From Orychophragmus violaceus (Eukaryota > Streptophyta > Magnoliopsida > Brassicales > Brassicaceae), in NCBI GenBank assembly GCA_030180135.1, contig CM058230.1:17547082-17611081 (forward strand): a DNA stretch of 64,000 nucleotides, given 5' to 3'. The notes under the pieces were generated by a model. The model searched no databases. It saw nothing but the letters and a program-made list of their open reading frames with translations, and was not told where the DNA came from. The position numbers and the translations under genes are program-made. This document shows positions 36,283-47,815 of this stretch, piece after piece (within the stretch, counting starts at the first letter, position 1; every line of letters starts with the position of its first letter).

Positions 36283-38124
36283 TTAATCAACTTGCAACTC
36301 TTTTGTCTCGGCCTTCTTTAAGAAATTGAGACTGGTCTGTATAACTTTCTTAGCTCCTGAAAAGAACACAAGACCCATAAACACCAGGTACAACCAAAAC
36401 ATACAATGAATCTATTCTTGTATGTGACAAGGGAATGTACAAAGCACCTTTCTCTGGATTTTTCTTGATCGAATTAACAACTGTGGATTTCCAATCCTCG
36501 TACTTAGCCTCCTCCATTTTCTTGTGTTTTTTGTAGCACGAAGACTGCAAATGCTCCAATTCAAATGTAGTGTGAATCAGCAAATGATCACAAGTTTGGG
36601 AACAAGTAGGTACGTTTGATAACCGCAAAGAGAGAGTTTGCGACAGCGTGACTATAGAATAGATTACAGGAAATAAGTGAATCTCCATATGAGTACCTCA
36701 TCATCAGATGAATATCCACCATCCTCTAGTCTCCTCTTTCCAGGTAACACATCAAGCAATTCTGATGAAAATTTTGCACATAATCACTTATTTTTGCTCG
36801 ATTGAAATATGTCCACACTAGTAGAGAACATAAGACAAGACGGAAACCATACCTCTGTTTCCTTTAACATCTTTTGCATCTTTCTTTTCCTTAGAGACCC
36901 CAACACAGTCAAAGCAAAGGTCTGTCATGGAGGTCGAGACCTGTTTGAATAATCCATGTATCTCCAAATCAGCACATGGGAGGCACACATTAGATAAATT
37001 GAATAAAGAAAAACAATGTCACTCACACAAGAGAATTCAGATTCTGATGTTCCACAAACCTCAATCAACCTAAGCTTATCTACCTTTAGCTGCAAAATAG
37101 ATAAACAAAGCATTAATATTCAGAAACGTTACGCAACCCAAAGGTACTCTCAACATCCATTAAAAGGAAATAAAACCAGGTGTTAATTACAGTACCTTGT
37201 GCTTTTTGGCACACAAATAGAAAGCAGCAGCTGTAAATACAGGTCTAGTGAAGTCAGCATTTGCCCGTCTTGATGCTGGTAGTGATGCAAGAAACCTCTC
37301 CTTATACCTAGAGAGCAACAAAAGCGATGAAAACAATCAACTCATTATAAAACTATAGATCACAATTAAGAAGGCAGACATGACCCGGAGTTTCTATGAC
37401 ATATGATCAAACACATAGCATGCAAAATCTATGGTACATTATGAAAACTGAAAACGAATGAACATATTCGATACAGGGAAAAGAGAGCTTACGAAGATAG
37501 CATATTTTGCACGGACTTGATTATCCTAACGCAGCCAAACTGAACTGCCAGTTCTTTTATATTGAGCTTTATCCTGAAATGCACATTTTTTTAAATAACA
37601 CATCAATCAATGTAACTCAACCAAACAGATTCATGAAAAGATTTTATACTTCAAATACTAGAAAAAGAAACCCACTTGATTCCAATAACGTTTTGGAGAC
37701 TATTAAATGATCTGGTGTAAGCCTTTTCAGACATACCACTCAACTTAATCGCTGCCTGTCTGTCGAAAATAACCTGCAACCTGCAATAGATTCCAAGCGA
37801 GTAAGTAAACTAAGCTACTTCGATCACCCACTACGGAATTTGAATCAATATGATCAATTGCGACATTACCGAGAAGCTGCCATTTCCAAACATATCACAG
37901 CTTTACCGATCTCACCCTGCGATCAATACAAAAGAAAATTCGATTACAGATAGATAAAACGGAAGGAAATTAAAAATGATTGAATTTTGGATTCGGAGTC
38001 TTACAAGGCCGATAATGGATGAATCGAACTGAGCATCACAAAGACGGCGAATCTCTGCAGCTTTTCGGACCACAAGCTTGTTGTTAGCGAGATCAAGCTT
38101 TCTGGCTATGTCGGAGATATTCAT
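36283..38124 (-). CDS. ORC6: Origin recognition complex subunit 6 (ten exons)
   Basis: In minus-strand order the exons are 38124-38005, 37916-37870, 37780-37676, 37573-37493, 37307-37196, 37089-37027, 36940-36853, 36761-36697, 36544-36448 and 36356-36283. All junctions are GT-AG and the joined frame is 283 codons plus stop, one residue shorter than Arabidopsis ORC6 (At1g26840). ORC6 is the smallest subunit of the complex that marks replication origins and helps load the MCM helicase. The first two-thirds are TFIIB-like helical repeats (LDLANNKLVVRKAAEIRRLC; FTRPVFTAAAFYLCAKKHKL). The C-terminal part holds the conserved YEDWKSTVVNSIKKNPEKG block. An in-frame ATG at 38238 would add 38 residues, but the family start MNISDIA (38124) is preferred. 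An E2F site lies about 140 bp upstream. Confidence 0.95.
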
Positions 38125-38261
38125 ATCCTTATTTCCGGCGATTGATGAGACAAAGAACCAAGATCTCAGTAAGATATCTTCAAGCAGTGGGATCCCAAGA
38201 AATGTCGATAGAATATCGATGAAAACTGAGAACCACAATTAACAATAAAAAGGTGACAACG

Positions 38262-38271
38262 TTTGGCGGGA
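38262..38271 (-). promoter_or_regulatory. E2F-binding site upstream of ORC6
   Basis: TTTGGCGGGA on the plus strand (TCCCGCCAAA toward ORC6) matches the E2F/DP consensus. It lies about 140 bp before the ORC6 start codon. E2F control at G1/S is known for most Arabidopsis ORC genes. Confidence 0.75.
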
Positions 38272-38605
38272 TTTTTGTTTACTAGTGAAATTTTTAGCCG
38301 CGCTTTAAAATTTGTTTTCACGCAAGCATTTCGTAGATGGGCCTACAGAGAAGGACTTAGCTCGGCCCAACATCCTACTGTCCGTAAACATGCCTAAAGG
38401 TAGCAAATAAAAGTGTGGGTAAATGAAACAATATCCGATCAAACATGAAGTAAAACTGTAAAAAGACAGAGAACGGCAGCAACACAATATTCATTCGTTT
38501 TGACCGACTACCGTACAGTTCATAAGCTTTTACACCAACATAATAAAGAAACAAAGCAAAGAAACAAAGAGGAAACCTTTTTGGTTTGTTGTGGTTTTCA
38601 ACTTA

Positions 38606-41014
38606 TTAGGCTAAATAGCGGTAAAGTTTCCGGTCCGTATTATCCCTTTCCAAGAAATCACGTTCAATGAGCGACTCGATTCTCTTCTTTATCTCCGTTG
38701 GGTTAGCCAGGAACCGTGGCTGCAACTGTTTGGTCACTTCTGCGATTATGTTGTTGTGGTCCAGTATTTTTCTTGACTTCATGATCCTCACAATTGCTGC
38801 TTCAATCTGAGGTTTCCTGTCTTCCTCAACTCTCTGTCTCGTCTCTTGCTTCTCCGGTTCCGTCTCCTTTTGTGCCACCACCGTTCCAATCTTCACTTTG
38901 TAAAACTTACTTGTGAACTTGTCGTTCACAAAAAACAAATCATCCTCTCCTATGTCTTTGCTCATGGGTTCTTTCTTTATAACGTTTTTGCCTTTTACAC
39001 ACGCAAGAGACTGCAAACAACGTTTCAGATCTGGTGCTGGGATTTCAGTAGCCTGTTCGATCTCTTTGTAGCTGAGTCGATCTGAGTTGTTGAACAACAT
39101 GAGGACACACATCTGGAAAGTCGACACATTCAGTTCATGTTTCTGACCCTTTCCAAAGATGGCTTTGATATCAGCTGTGCCCATGTTAGTCTGCCAGGAC
39201 AATCTTCTACCGGTGTGGGTTCCAAGGTAATAAGAGCGGAACTTCTCACAGAGAACCGAAACTTCAGCTGGGAGATTACAAGGTACTGCAGGCTGTGTGG
39301 GCCAAGAACCCGTTGTAAGAACCTGAACAATAAGTGTTGGTCCTTCTGAAAGCTCGGGGTGACTGCCATAAAACCCTTTCATTGTATCCTCTGAAGTCTT
39401 CATGTCAGTGAACATGCCTTCCAGTTTTGAAGTGAACTGATAGCCACATTCTGTCTTCAGTTTCACTATCAAACTTCTTTCTGCGTCATCTGACACGGTT
39501 TTGCCAGAGAGAAGCCTTTTAGCCAAATGCTGCTTGTAGTACTTCTCAAACACATCTTTCTCTTGTAAGTAGCGGAACAGCATCATAACTTTATCAAGGA
39601 TGACCTCCACATCCCCGTCGGCGATACCCTTAAGTCCTTTCCGTAGCTTGTCATCAACAAACAAGGATATGAACTCAGGAGAACGAGCATTCAAATTGAT
39701 GAAATACTCGAACGAAGAATTCAGAGCGTTCTGAAATGTTTTATCATTGCCAAACGCAGTGCTAATGATTTTGTCATATTTGTCTCGCTCATCCAATAGG
39801 CGCTGTACAAATTCCACGGGGTCCTTTGATTTTTCAGGATCAGTAACCAGTTGCTTTCCCATTTCCCTTAGATGTGAAGTCATAACGTCTCTGACAGTAG
39901 CAAGACCATTGGTAACCCTGCGGAATAAGTTGTACATTCTACCCAAATCATCATACTTATCATTCAGAAACATATTAACGAGACCTGAATTCTCCATGTG
40001 AACCAGCCTCTGCATGTGGTTGGCAATCATCTCTTTCTCAACCACACTAGTAATCTTGTCTTCGCTCTTGGCATCCAAGTAGTGTCCTACCCTATCAATT
40101 TCTTCAGTCAGACGTTTCTCAGCTTTCTTTAGGTAATCCCCACAATCACAAGATTCAATAAACTCCTGAGACTCAACCTTGTAAAACTCGGAAGAAGCAT
40201 CCAAAAATGGCTTCTCAAAATCATCCTGATACACTGTTTCGCCCAAGTCCATGAACATCTTAGTCACATGCCTCATCAACACCCTGTCTATGACTTCACC
40301 AGTGCGTTCCTTCTGGACTAGATCAAGAAGGGTGTTTAGAAGTCTCGTATGTATCTTAGGGGAATGCACTACGTTATCCCTCCACAAACTAAGCCCCATC
40401 GGATGAACGTGGGGTTTTTTGGTGGTCTCGACGTAGGTTCTATCCATATACATGAGGATGTCACGTATCATTTCTAAAGCTTTGTTGTGCTCATTCCACT
40501 TCTTGTTGAGCTCTTCTAGGAATGATCCTCCCTGAGCTGCCTCAATTAGCTTGGATTTCTCTTTGAGATGAGCAGTCATGGTGGCTATAAACCCTGTATA
40601 GAGCTTCTCACCAAACTTGTGCAGAACCATGTTGTACGCGTTTCTGAGCCAACATTAAAAAATGATCCAATTTAGACCAAAAAATGGCATGTAAAGTAAG
40701 ACGAACTCGACAAACCACATCAGTTTGCATCAGACCAGAGACAATATCATGATAAGAAATGATAATCATTCTAAACTCGCCAGCCAACAAGTTAACACGA
40801 AGAGTATACCAAAAGAGAAGATACGAAACACTATATATTTACAAAGAAAGGACCTGTAAAGCTCTTCGAAGCTGAGACCGCTAGCGTCTTGATTGTAAAT
40901 CTGATGGATCGCACGCTCAAGAATCTGCCAAGTTTTATCGGCATATTTGGGATCCACAACGACTCGATGCTTAAACGCCTCTATCTGGAAATTCCTCTTC
41001 TTCTGATTACTCAT
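38606..41014 (-). CDS. CUL3A: Cullin-3 (two coding exons)
   Basis: Exon 1 is 41014-40854 (161 bp) and exon 2 is 40643-38606; they join at a split Arg codon to give 732 residues, the Arabidopsis CUL3A length (At1g26830). CUL3 is the scaffold of CRL3 ubiquitin ligases. The N-terminal cullin repeats (MSNQKKRNFQIEAFKHRV onward) hold BTB adaptors, the central cullin homology domain binds RBX1, and the C-terminal winged-helix part is neddylated. The neddylation block IVRIMKSRKILDHN is present, with the acceptor Lys at residue 676, and the protein ends DRKLYRYLA. No defects are seen. It lies about 480 bp upstream of ORC6 on the same strand. The A rather than B paralogue is inferred from its neighbours. 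Confidence 0.96.
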
Positions 41015-42474
41015 TTTCAAACCTGAATCCGAGAAACTAAAACCAAAAGGGATCACAAAATCAATCTGGATTCCAAAAGCAACAGCATAGATCAAATCCG
41101 AGAACCATAAAATTCATAAACAAAAAAGCAGGTAGATCGAGGAAATCGGAGACTGACCGGAGAGAATCGGGAAGGAGAGATGATCGGATTAGGGTTTGGG
41201 ATGTATTCTTGGCTTCTGCGAAGAGATTTGGGGGAAAATAACAGAATAACGAAAAATATAAAATGACAAGTATGGATATCTTTTTTTGCAGCCTGTTGAG
41301 AGATGATATAGGAGAAGAGATTTGAAGGTGGAGGTTTTGTTCAAGATGATGATTAAAAAATCTCTCCTCTGACCATTTTTATTTTTTTCTTACCCTCAAA
41401 TATTATACATTTTTTCTTATCAACAAATGTTTGAGGTTTTTTTTTTTTTGTCAACATGTTTGAGGTTTAACTTTTGGATATATCGACTGTTTGAGTGGAT
41501 TGCACAGTAACATTTGGTTTGAAATATTTTTCTCCGTCTAGAGTAGTTTAGTGTACACAACTTTGATTCTATTAGTGCGCCTATTGGAATGCATAACTCG
41601 AATAATTCCATTCAATGGATACTATAAGCTCCAAAGTCATAGGAACACTTATTCTCTACTTTCTAGCTGGTTCTTGGATCAACGGGCTAAGAGAAACCAT
41701 GTGTAAACTTCCATTTCTACACGGTTATGTTTTCGTTTCGAGTGGGCTCCGAACTTACTACTCGACCACGCCTGTGTAAGCTCATTGATGCTTTATGCTT
41801 CTATATTCACTTCTATTTCAGGTAGACGATGAAATCCTTGTCTCTGTTGCAAGGGTTTAGTCGGATGTAGAGCAGGCACATGTTTGTATATTTAATTTTC
41901 TATAGTTGGAAAGAGTAAACACACGTTTTGTTAGCTTGGGAGTTTGGGAAGTTAAGCACATTTTTTTTTTTTGCTGCATGTCTCAGTTTCTTTGATGAGA
42001 AGGATCATATATTTTTCAATTGTTCTTATAAATCTCTGGATTGTTAAATTTTATTCAAGAATTGTACAATTTATTTCCACATTTGTTATACATGGTGTTA
42101 TACATGGGTTTAGCATCCATTTAATTAGCTCGACTCATACCTGTTTACTGAACAAAGTCGGCCCAATAGATGCAAATTCGGTCTACAAACGTAAATGGCT
42201 CAATCTTCCGGTCATTCACACCGAGCTCGTCACGCCCGGCTCGGCTCGGCTCGTACATATTATCCCAGTACGGCTTGGCTCGCAACCACATACCAGCTTG
42301 GTTCTACTAACAGACAAAGATGAGTTCGGCTTTGCCCATCTCGTCATCAGAAATACGCCCCATCCGCACAAGCTCGACAAGGAGTCAACGGCCCATACGA
42401 AGTACGACCATAATTTACTATAAATAGGACTGATCACTATACATCAATGTAGCTTTTTGGGGCTCGTGCACTTA
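41015..42474. other. CUL3 upstream region and intergenic DNA
   Basis: The first 200 bp should hold the CUL3 leader and promoter. CAG at about 41024, toward CUL3, could end a leader intron. From about 42160 the sequence resembles part of an old LTR or promoter (cggctcggctcggctc; CTATAAATAGG at about 42417), but no partner copy is present. No genes are seen. Confidence 0.5.
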
Positions 42475-43661
42475 TGATAGGTCAAGAATTATCCCTATTC
42501 TTACTGCAAGTGCACAGTGATGCGAATGTAGTACTTAGGGTATCGAATCCAAAAGGACTCATGGTCACACGATAGATTATAAGTAATCGAATTAAGCTAA
42601 GCGAATCAGATTTCAAAACAGTAAACAAGACAGCAAGTAAACGAATGAAGTGAGGTGAAAGTAAGCAATTAACGAAGGCGTCAGGTTTCAGGAAGTTCTC
42701 AGGAAATCAAGACTATAGGCTAATCAATCAATCGAGATCTAATTAAAAACTGTTCTAGAACTAGAATCACAGAATTATAATAGACTAACTTTCGTTGCGA
42801 ATATTATCTATGTCTAACAACCTAGCAAGCCAACTTTCGTTGCGAATCCTAGAGTTCTAAACAAGCATTAATATCAGGTTCTTTCGTTCACAATTCTCCT
42901 AAGCCAAATTTCTTTGTGAATAGTCAAATTGCTCATCTAGGTTCTTTCTAGTTAATTAATCAACTTTCGTTGCAGAAATCAACCTAACAACAATAATCTA
43001 AGTGGCCAATTCAGATCAAGCAATAAGAATAACCCTAGATGAAGAACTAGAAAGATATGAATCTCTATAGATTGATCAACCTATAATTCCATGAAATCCC
43101 TTGTGAGAATCCCTAAACCTAACTGGTAAACTACTCAGACATGACAATCATAACAAAAGACATGATGAATAGAATACTGAATATTATAAAACAGAATAAG
43201 AAACAGGGGTTCGAAATCTTCTCTCTGTCGAGCATCTGATCAGCCCCCAAAACTCTCTGAATGTAAAATAAAGCGTAAGTAAAGCGTAACCTAAACAAGT
43301 GGCTAAAACCCCTAATATAATGATCTAAACTCGTCTGGGGCCTTTTTGTAAGTCCGGGAAACTTCTGGGCAAAAACTGTAAATTCTCCAAAAATGCAGAT
43401 TTTTGTGCGCAGATCCCTGGAATCACCTTGCAACGACCGATGCACATACTGCATCGACCATTGCAAGGCGATTTCGCAGCCAGTGAACTCTGTGAAACCT
43501 CTAAACAGTGCAGAAATGCTCCCAATGCTCCCAAAACGTCCAATTAGGCTCCAAATGTCCTTAAAATTGTAAAACACCTGAAAAGACTCCAAAACACATA
43601 GAAAGACTCGATAACAAAGACATATACCATGGTCAAAAGTCCTAAAAACCATGATATATCA
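42475..43661 (-). repeat. Athila-3 3' LTR (1,187 bp)
   Basis: On the minus strand it runs TGATATATC...CTATCA. It has the U3-end inverted repeat with one mismatch, a paired motif at 43421-43475 (cores 43434/43455) and a TATA-like CATTATATTA near 43313. Four CAACTTTCGTTGCGAA-type boxes lie near 42784, 42831, 42904 and 42961. Confidence 0.92.
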
Positions 43662-44989
43662 ACTCCCCCACACTTAGCTTTTGCTTGCCCTCAATCAAAC
43701 AGAAAACCAAGATCAGGAGAAGAAGTTTGAAAACTTCAGAAACTCGTTTCATTGTAGAAGCACTACACTCAGATCCGCCTTAGTAAGCCACATGAAAATG
43801 AACCTGCAGACATCAAGACCAACATATACTTCCCCCACACTTAACAACTATCCTGAGTAAACTCCACAATCACATTCAGAGCATCCAAATTCACCATAAT
43901 GACTTCTATAACCTATTGAGTGCGGTCTCACCTATGGGGTATCGATCAAAGAACACATGGACTCTTACTCTCTTAGCATCTGACCACTCAACTGTTGCTT
44001 CTGGTCCCTTTCTTTTCTTTTCCCTTCCTTAACACTGATTTTTCCCCACTGGGTATCATTTTATTTTTTTCTATCAGTGCTGTTCCCTTACTGGGGCATA
44101 CTTTGGACATGTTTGCATGGATGCACAGGAGGTAATAGGGGTCTCTACCACTCCCGCGACCACTTCGAAGCTACTAGCTTATCCGCAGTTTATCTTTTTT
44201 TTTTTTTTACTTTCAAGGAAGGAGAGAAGGGAACCATGATCAGACAGGTTTACAAGCTGTGCTAGAACTAACAGAGGAATCCGACTCAAAGTATACCAAG
44301 CCCATATGAGAGAAGATTAAGTCAAGTTAAAGTGCGAAGTCAAGTAATGGATCCTCTGAATACCTAAAGTGATATGGGTGTCCTCAGTAGGCTGGTTTGT
44401 GTTGGGTTTTCTAATAGTCATAGATCATCTGCAAATCATCCAATGGTCACTTAAGTTCCTGCAAGTGTGGTAATCTCCTAAAAAAGTCCTTGTTTCCTAC
44501 TCAATTTGACTCAATAAAACAAATTTGGACTGACTCTAAGAAAACAAAAGCGGTGCGTCAGTAGCTACCTCCCCTACACTTGAAACACATTGTCCCCAGT
44601 GGTGTCAAGCTCAGGATTGGCGAGAAAAATCGGAATTAAGAGAATCTGAAAAGAGTCAGAACACTTACCTGTCGTTGAACTGTGTCGATCGATTGCCACA
44701 AGTGGTGTCGATCGATGCGAGGCAAATATGCTCGCGGTTATGAAGATAACCGGTGTCTGAACCGCAATTAAATTGGTAAACCGTAAATCGCATCTGCGTC
44801 GACCGACACAAAGGATGTGTCGATCGATGCTGTGCGATTCTTCCTGTTTCTCACGCTTTTGAACACACCAAAACAGAAAAATAAAAAACACCAAATCAAA
44901 ACGAAAAATGACTAGAAAAATGAACCTACTAGTGGGTTGCCTCCCACTCAGCGCTTATTTTAAGTCATTAGCTTGACTGTGGCAGGTGG
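43662..44989 (-). other. Athila-3 3' region with repeated polypurine tracts
   Basis: Polypurine tracts (minus strand AAGTGTGGGGGAG or one change) lie at 43662-43675, 43829-43842 and 44568-44581. Paired motifs lie at 44681-44719 and 44786-44839; the latter is framed by AATCGC and GCGATT. The conserved post-stop block (GGGAGGCAACCCA, then GCGCT) is at 44932-44977. No genes are present. Confidence 0.82.
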
Positions 44990-46364
44990 TCAGATGTCAA
45001 GTGGTTTCGCCAAAGGAATAGCGTGCCTTTGCGAAATTATTCTCATCCATGGTGGCGTATAAGCATTGTGTGCATGAGACTGACCGAGGAACTTGGGAAC
45101 AACAGCAAGGTCAGGTGGATTATTTCGTTTCCTGACTCTATTCCCTGCAAAATCAGCATCAGAGTTAGCATGCTTAAGGTCAGAGAATGCATACCTTGGC
45201 TTGATCAGATGTGGCTTAGATGTGATGTTTGGAGCTTTCTGCTTAAGAGAAGGTACAGGCTTTGAAGATGTTAGAGCAGGCTCAGCAGGAATTGCCATCT
45301 TCTCCTCTCCAATCTCAGTCTCTGGTTCTATCTCAACACTGAAGCTCTGTCCATCAATGGTGGATTTCTGCAACCTATCCATCTTGAACTCCAAAGACTG
45401 ATCTCCCAGGTGGAGAGCAATCAAACTCTGTCTCACATCAATTACAGCTCCAACAGTGGCTAAAAAGGGCCTACCAATCAGTAGAGGATCGTCAGGCTCA
45501 ATCTCATACTTCAGCACCACAAAGTCTGTTGGAATAAAGTAATTTCCAACTCTGAGAGGGATGTTCTCTAGAACTCCTTCTGGATATCTCTTTGATCGAT
45601 CAGCTAGGATGAGAGAGATCCTAGTGGGCTGGAAGTCCAACAGTCCTAATCTCACAGCTACAGTGTATGGCATGAGATTCACGCTTGAGCCAAGATCACA
45701 CAAAGATCTCTTGAATCTGTCTTTGTAGATAGAACAATCTAACATAAAACTCTCTGGATCTTTTAGTTTCTCAGGAATCCTACCATGAATAACAGCATCG
45801 CACACTTCAGAGATCATCAATACACTTTCTTCTTCAGTCATGTTACTAGAAATTGGGTATGTAACACATCTCCTCACCATAGGAATGTTCTTAACAGCAT
45901 CAATCAATTGGGCTTCAGTTAGCTTATCTTTCATCATCTTCATGTACTTTTCTAACTGAATCTCTTGCTTAGACTTCCTTGGGAAATGAATATTTGGTTT
46001 GTAGACTTTTTCTTCAACCATATTCTGCTTCTCTGGACAAATTGGCTGCTCACGCCCATGGTGTCGATCGACACTAAAGTGGTGTCGATCGACATTGACA
46101 CGATCTGAGTCGACCTTCATGTCAAGGTTGGTCGATTCCGGTCCGTCATGAAAACTCGAAAGTGGTGTCGACCGACACACATCCGTGTCGATCGACACAG
46201 TGTCTTCATTTCGAATTTCTCTCGGGTTTTGCAGGTCCAAAACCTTAGTATCATGATTCTGCTCAGCTCCATCTTCTGCCAAAGCTGCCTTAATATGTTC
46301 TGTCTGTATAGCGGCTTCCACTTGCGTCATCCTAGCATCCAGATTATCAACTCTGCTTGTCAGA
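44990..46364 (-). pseudogene. Athila-3 gag-protease gene, 3' part
   Basis: The frame is open from the Copia-2 border to a stop at 44990. The 446-codon stretch from the ATG at 46330 starts MTQVEAAIQ. It holds a linker with two paired CGATCG motifs (46060-46096, 46164-46200) and the aspartic protease with CDLGSSVNLMP (Asp at about residue 212) and LLIGRPFLATVGA. The tail FLGQSHAHNAYTPPWM is shared with Athila-2. No RT follows. The frame is intact apart from the Copia-2 insertion, so protein-level constraint probably lasted until that event. Confidence 0.87.
46060..46200. repeat. Two paired CGATCG motifs in Athila-3 coding linker
   Basis: The pair at 46060-46096 has cores 46065/46086, and the pair at 46164-46200 has cores 46169/46189. 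All four units are of the GTGTCGATCGACAC or GTGTCGACCGACAC type. They are translated as VDRH and SIDT in two different frames relative to the motif. Confidence 0.9.
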
Positions 46365-47815
46365 TGAAGGATTGTTTAGTTGATCCTGATTCAATTCTTA
46401 GATTCATATCAACCTAAACATGCGATCTAGGTTCTTCTCAGAATAGAAACAAACGATGATCTCACCTTATACCTGTTTGCAGCGGAAATAGATGGTATGT
46501 CTGAGATCAGAGAAACACCGAGGGATGAATCCTCCAAAGGTTCACACACGCGATCACAGGAAACGACTGCTAGATCACTAGAGGATTTCGGCGCAGAGAG
46601 AGAGAGTTTTCGGCTGGGTGATTAGGGTTAATTGATCAGAAACTCGAGTTTTAGCTTATAAAACTTGTCTGATTTCGTTTGGGCCATTTGGCCCAAACAC
46701 CAATTAACTAGTCGGCATTCGCACACTGTGTCGACCGACACACCTTGTGTATCGATCGACACAGAGTAGCTAAACCGTTTTATTCTCTCTAAGTACAGTA
46801 AATGCCTAGCACTTTTACCGTACTTCTGCTAAACCGTTCCTACACATTTTCCTGTTAGCTTAGGCGTGTGACCCATATGGGATCATATAATAAAGGCAAT
46901 AAGTCCAAGACTTATAGATCATGAGCGGACTCTAGCAAGCCATCATGACCCCCAGTATTATATGACTTATGTCTGATCATTGACATACTCTTACTTTCTA
47001 GAGACAGTACCGAGATTACTGGACACAATTCCAACAATCTCCCACTTGTACTGGAATCTCTGTATTCATAATCCTTTTGTCTCAATATCTCGATTAGTCA
47101 TAAGGCAAGATTGGTGTCATCCTTATAAAGCCTAATCTTGTTCATCGGACTCTGATTTGATACTGACAATCTAAACGACTCGGGAAAGTCCGTTTGAGCA
47201 TGGCCATGCGTTTTCCAGTATTCAAATCTCCGATTGGCCTAGAGATATTCACTCCATTTATATTGGAGGGACAAATCCCATCTTGTTCCATCACTGTAAA
47301 CTACTTATTTCATAATGTACCCAAACAAGGTCCTTATAACTATCGCAGAACGATAGCGTTAGACAATGATCAAAGTGCATCAGTCCATGTGCAGTCACAT
47401 GCATGCGAACTCAGGTCTAAGGACTATACTCTATAGTCGTAGTAAGAATCTCTTATGACACAGATATAAATATCCTGAAGAGTTCTTATAAGCGGGTCTT
47501 GTCCGGTCGTATGTTCCCAAACATACACCTATGTACTGACTTTGATGCCGCGCATCTATGACACACTGAGACTTTGTCATAAGTCACGTACCAATCCAGT
47601 CTCACACGGTTGTTGGTGTTCCAATTTCAACAACCTTCGACTAGGGACAGGATGATATAATCCATCTATCAAATATAGGGTCTCATGATCAAGCTAAATG
47701 ACTTTGATGACTCAAGATCAAGTCATTTACTTCGATGACCTATAAAATGGTTTATATCACTTTGGAACGATTATTTCATCACAGTTAAAATAATCTTGAA
47801 ATAATAATTTCATTA
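46365..47815 (-). repeat. Copia-2 LTR-like unit, copy 1
   Basis: It starts TGAAGGATTGTTTAG on the plus strand and directly abuts copy 2. It lacks about 55 bp that copy 2 has next to the polypurine tract. A paired motif lies at 46724-46766 (cores 46732/46753). The 80-codon frame at 47194 is repeated exactly in copy 2 and is not a gene. Confidence 0.82.

Larger units (their letters stand above)
42475..46364 (-). mobile_element. Athila-3: non-autonomous Athila element, 3' part
   Basis: The 3' LTR is at 42475-43661, the polypurine tract at 43662-43675, then the 3' region and a gag-protease gene whose upstream part is cut at 46364/46365 by Copia-2. Like Athila-2 it lacks RT and integrase; it also lacks the ATHILA ORF-1-type gene. 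The other end lies right of the window. Confidence 0.88.
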
